From NCBI GenBank assembly GCA_009829735.1, contig CM020620.1:10051794-10115793 (forward strand): a stretch of 64,000 bases of DNA. Direction: 5' to 3'. Positions 63,670 through 64,000 of the stretch are shown here, in pieces. Made by a program: the position numbers and the translations under genes. Source of the stretch: Pyropia yezoensis. Taxonomy: Eukaryota > Rhodophyta > Bangiophyceae > Bangiales > Bangiaceae. Within the stretch, counting starts at the first letter, position 1. Each line of letters begins with the position of its first letter. A model generated the notes under the pieces. It saw only the letters and a program-made list of their open reading frames with translations. It did not search any database and was not told the DNA's origin.

Positions 63670-64000
63670 GGAGCGCTATTGTTTGTGAGGGAGAGGGCCC
63701 CGGTAACCCTTATGGTGGCCGGGTAGTAGTGAGTATGAACTCCTTCCCCGCTGGGGCGTTTGCATGATACCAATGCCTGCCATTGGGGAGTACCCCGTTT
63801 GACTTAGCCGTGGCTTGCCTCGGTTCTTTCCCGCCTCCCCCAACCCATCCTGGTTGGTTAATACTCATGAAGGTCAACCTTTTTGGTCCGTCACTTGCCT
63901 CCTGGCTGAAGGTTTACCTTGGTGTAAGCCTTAGGTTACTCTGAGATTATCGGAGTTAGTCATCTCCTTCAAGTAAACTTGTAAAAGTCAGTAGCTTACT
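63670..64000. other. 3' flank of the ORF A/B pair, to window end
   Basis: No gene on either strand. In particular no antisense chromodomain or integrase end is visible in these 330 bases, so a linked pol gene, if any, lies beyond the window. Confidence 0.55.

Noticed and set aside
63670-64000. Start of a minus-oriented chromovirus pol next to the right-hand ORF pair
   Set aside because: No chromodomain or integrase residues found on the minus strand in these 330 bases.

Overview
The window is a nuclear eukaryotic segment, very G+C-rich in its genic parts. Long genes read without introns, and long G and C homopolymers, Ala/Gly/Pro runs and trinucleotide repeats are everywhere. Intronless genes, extreme G+C, secreted low-complexity wall-type proteins and a possible wall-polysaccharide glycosyltransferase suggest a bangiophycean red alga (Porphyra/Pyropia type). 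That assignment is inference, not proof. A 500-base N gap lies at 48027-48526.

Layout: 0.5-4.0 kb holds a Cramped/TSL-kinase-interacting-protein-like chromatin gene (SANT domain). 4-12.3 kb is lower in G+C and gene-poor, with decayed fragments, a three-copy dispersed repeat and a 52-bp tandem repeat. 12.3-20.4 kb is a structurally complete Ty3/gypsy chromovirus: 469-bp LTRs, 5-bp target duplication, gag-PR-RT-RH-IN-chromodomain with inactivating lesions, and an antisense ORF next to the 3' LTR. 20.4-22.7 kb is a truncated older relative, itself invaded by a 200-bp TG...CA element carrying a tRNA-like sequence.

23.1-50 kb is the host gene block. It holds two head-to-head coiled-coil paralogues, a SKI2-type RNA helicase, a thioredoxin-fold protein with a CRAC site, a membrane protein joining two glycosyltransferase-like domains, a secreted protein ending in a Hedgehog/intein (Hint) domain, and a secreted Cys-rich protein. 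50.4-51.7 kb holds a disrupted DEDD 3'-5' exonuclease-like gene. 51.8-55.8 kb has a 14-bp minisatellite, a near-perfect 25-bp hairpin and a hAT transposase fossil.

55.8-60 kb is the 3' part of a second chromovirus lineage carrying two antisense ORFs beyond pol. 61.3-63.7 kb has a plus-strand ORF pair of the same architecture, the members 15 bases apart. The recurring accessory ORF module (18.7-19.6, 58.0-59.8 and 61.3-63.7 kb) is the best candidate for an undescribed system. At least three host genes change frame exactly at long C or G homopolymers, which means either assembly errors or hypermutable coding tracts. All domain calls were made by eye; no searches were run.
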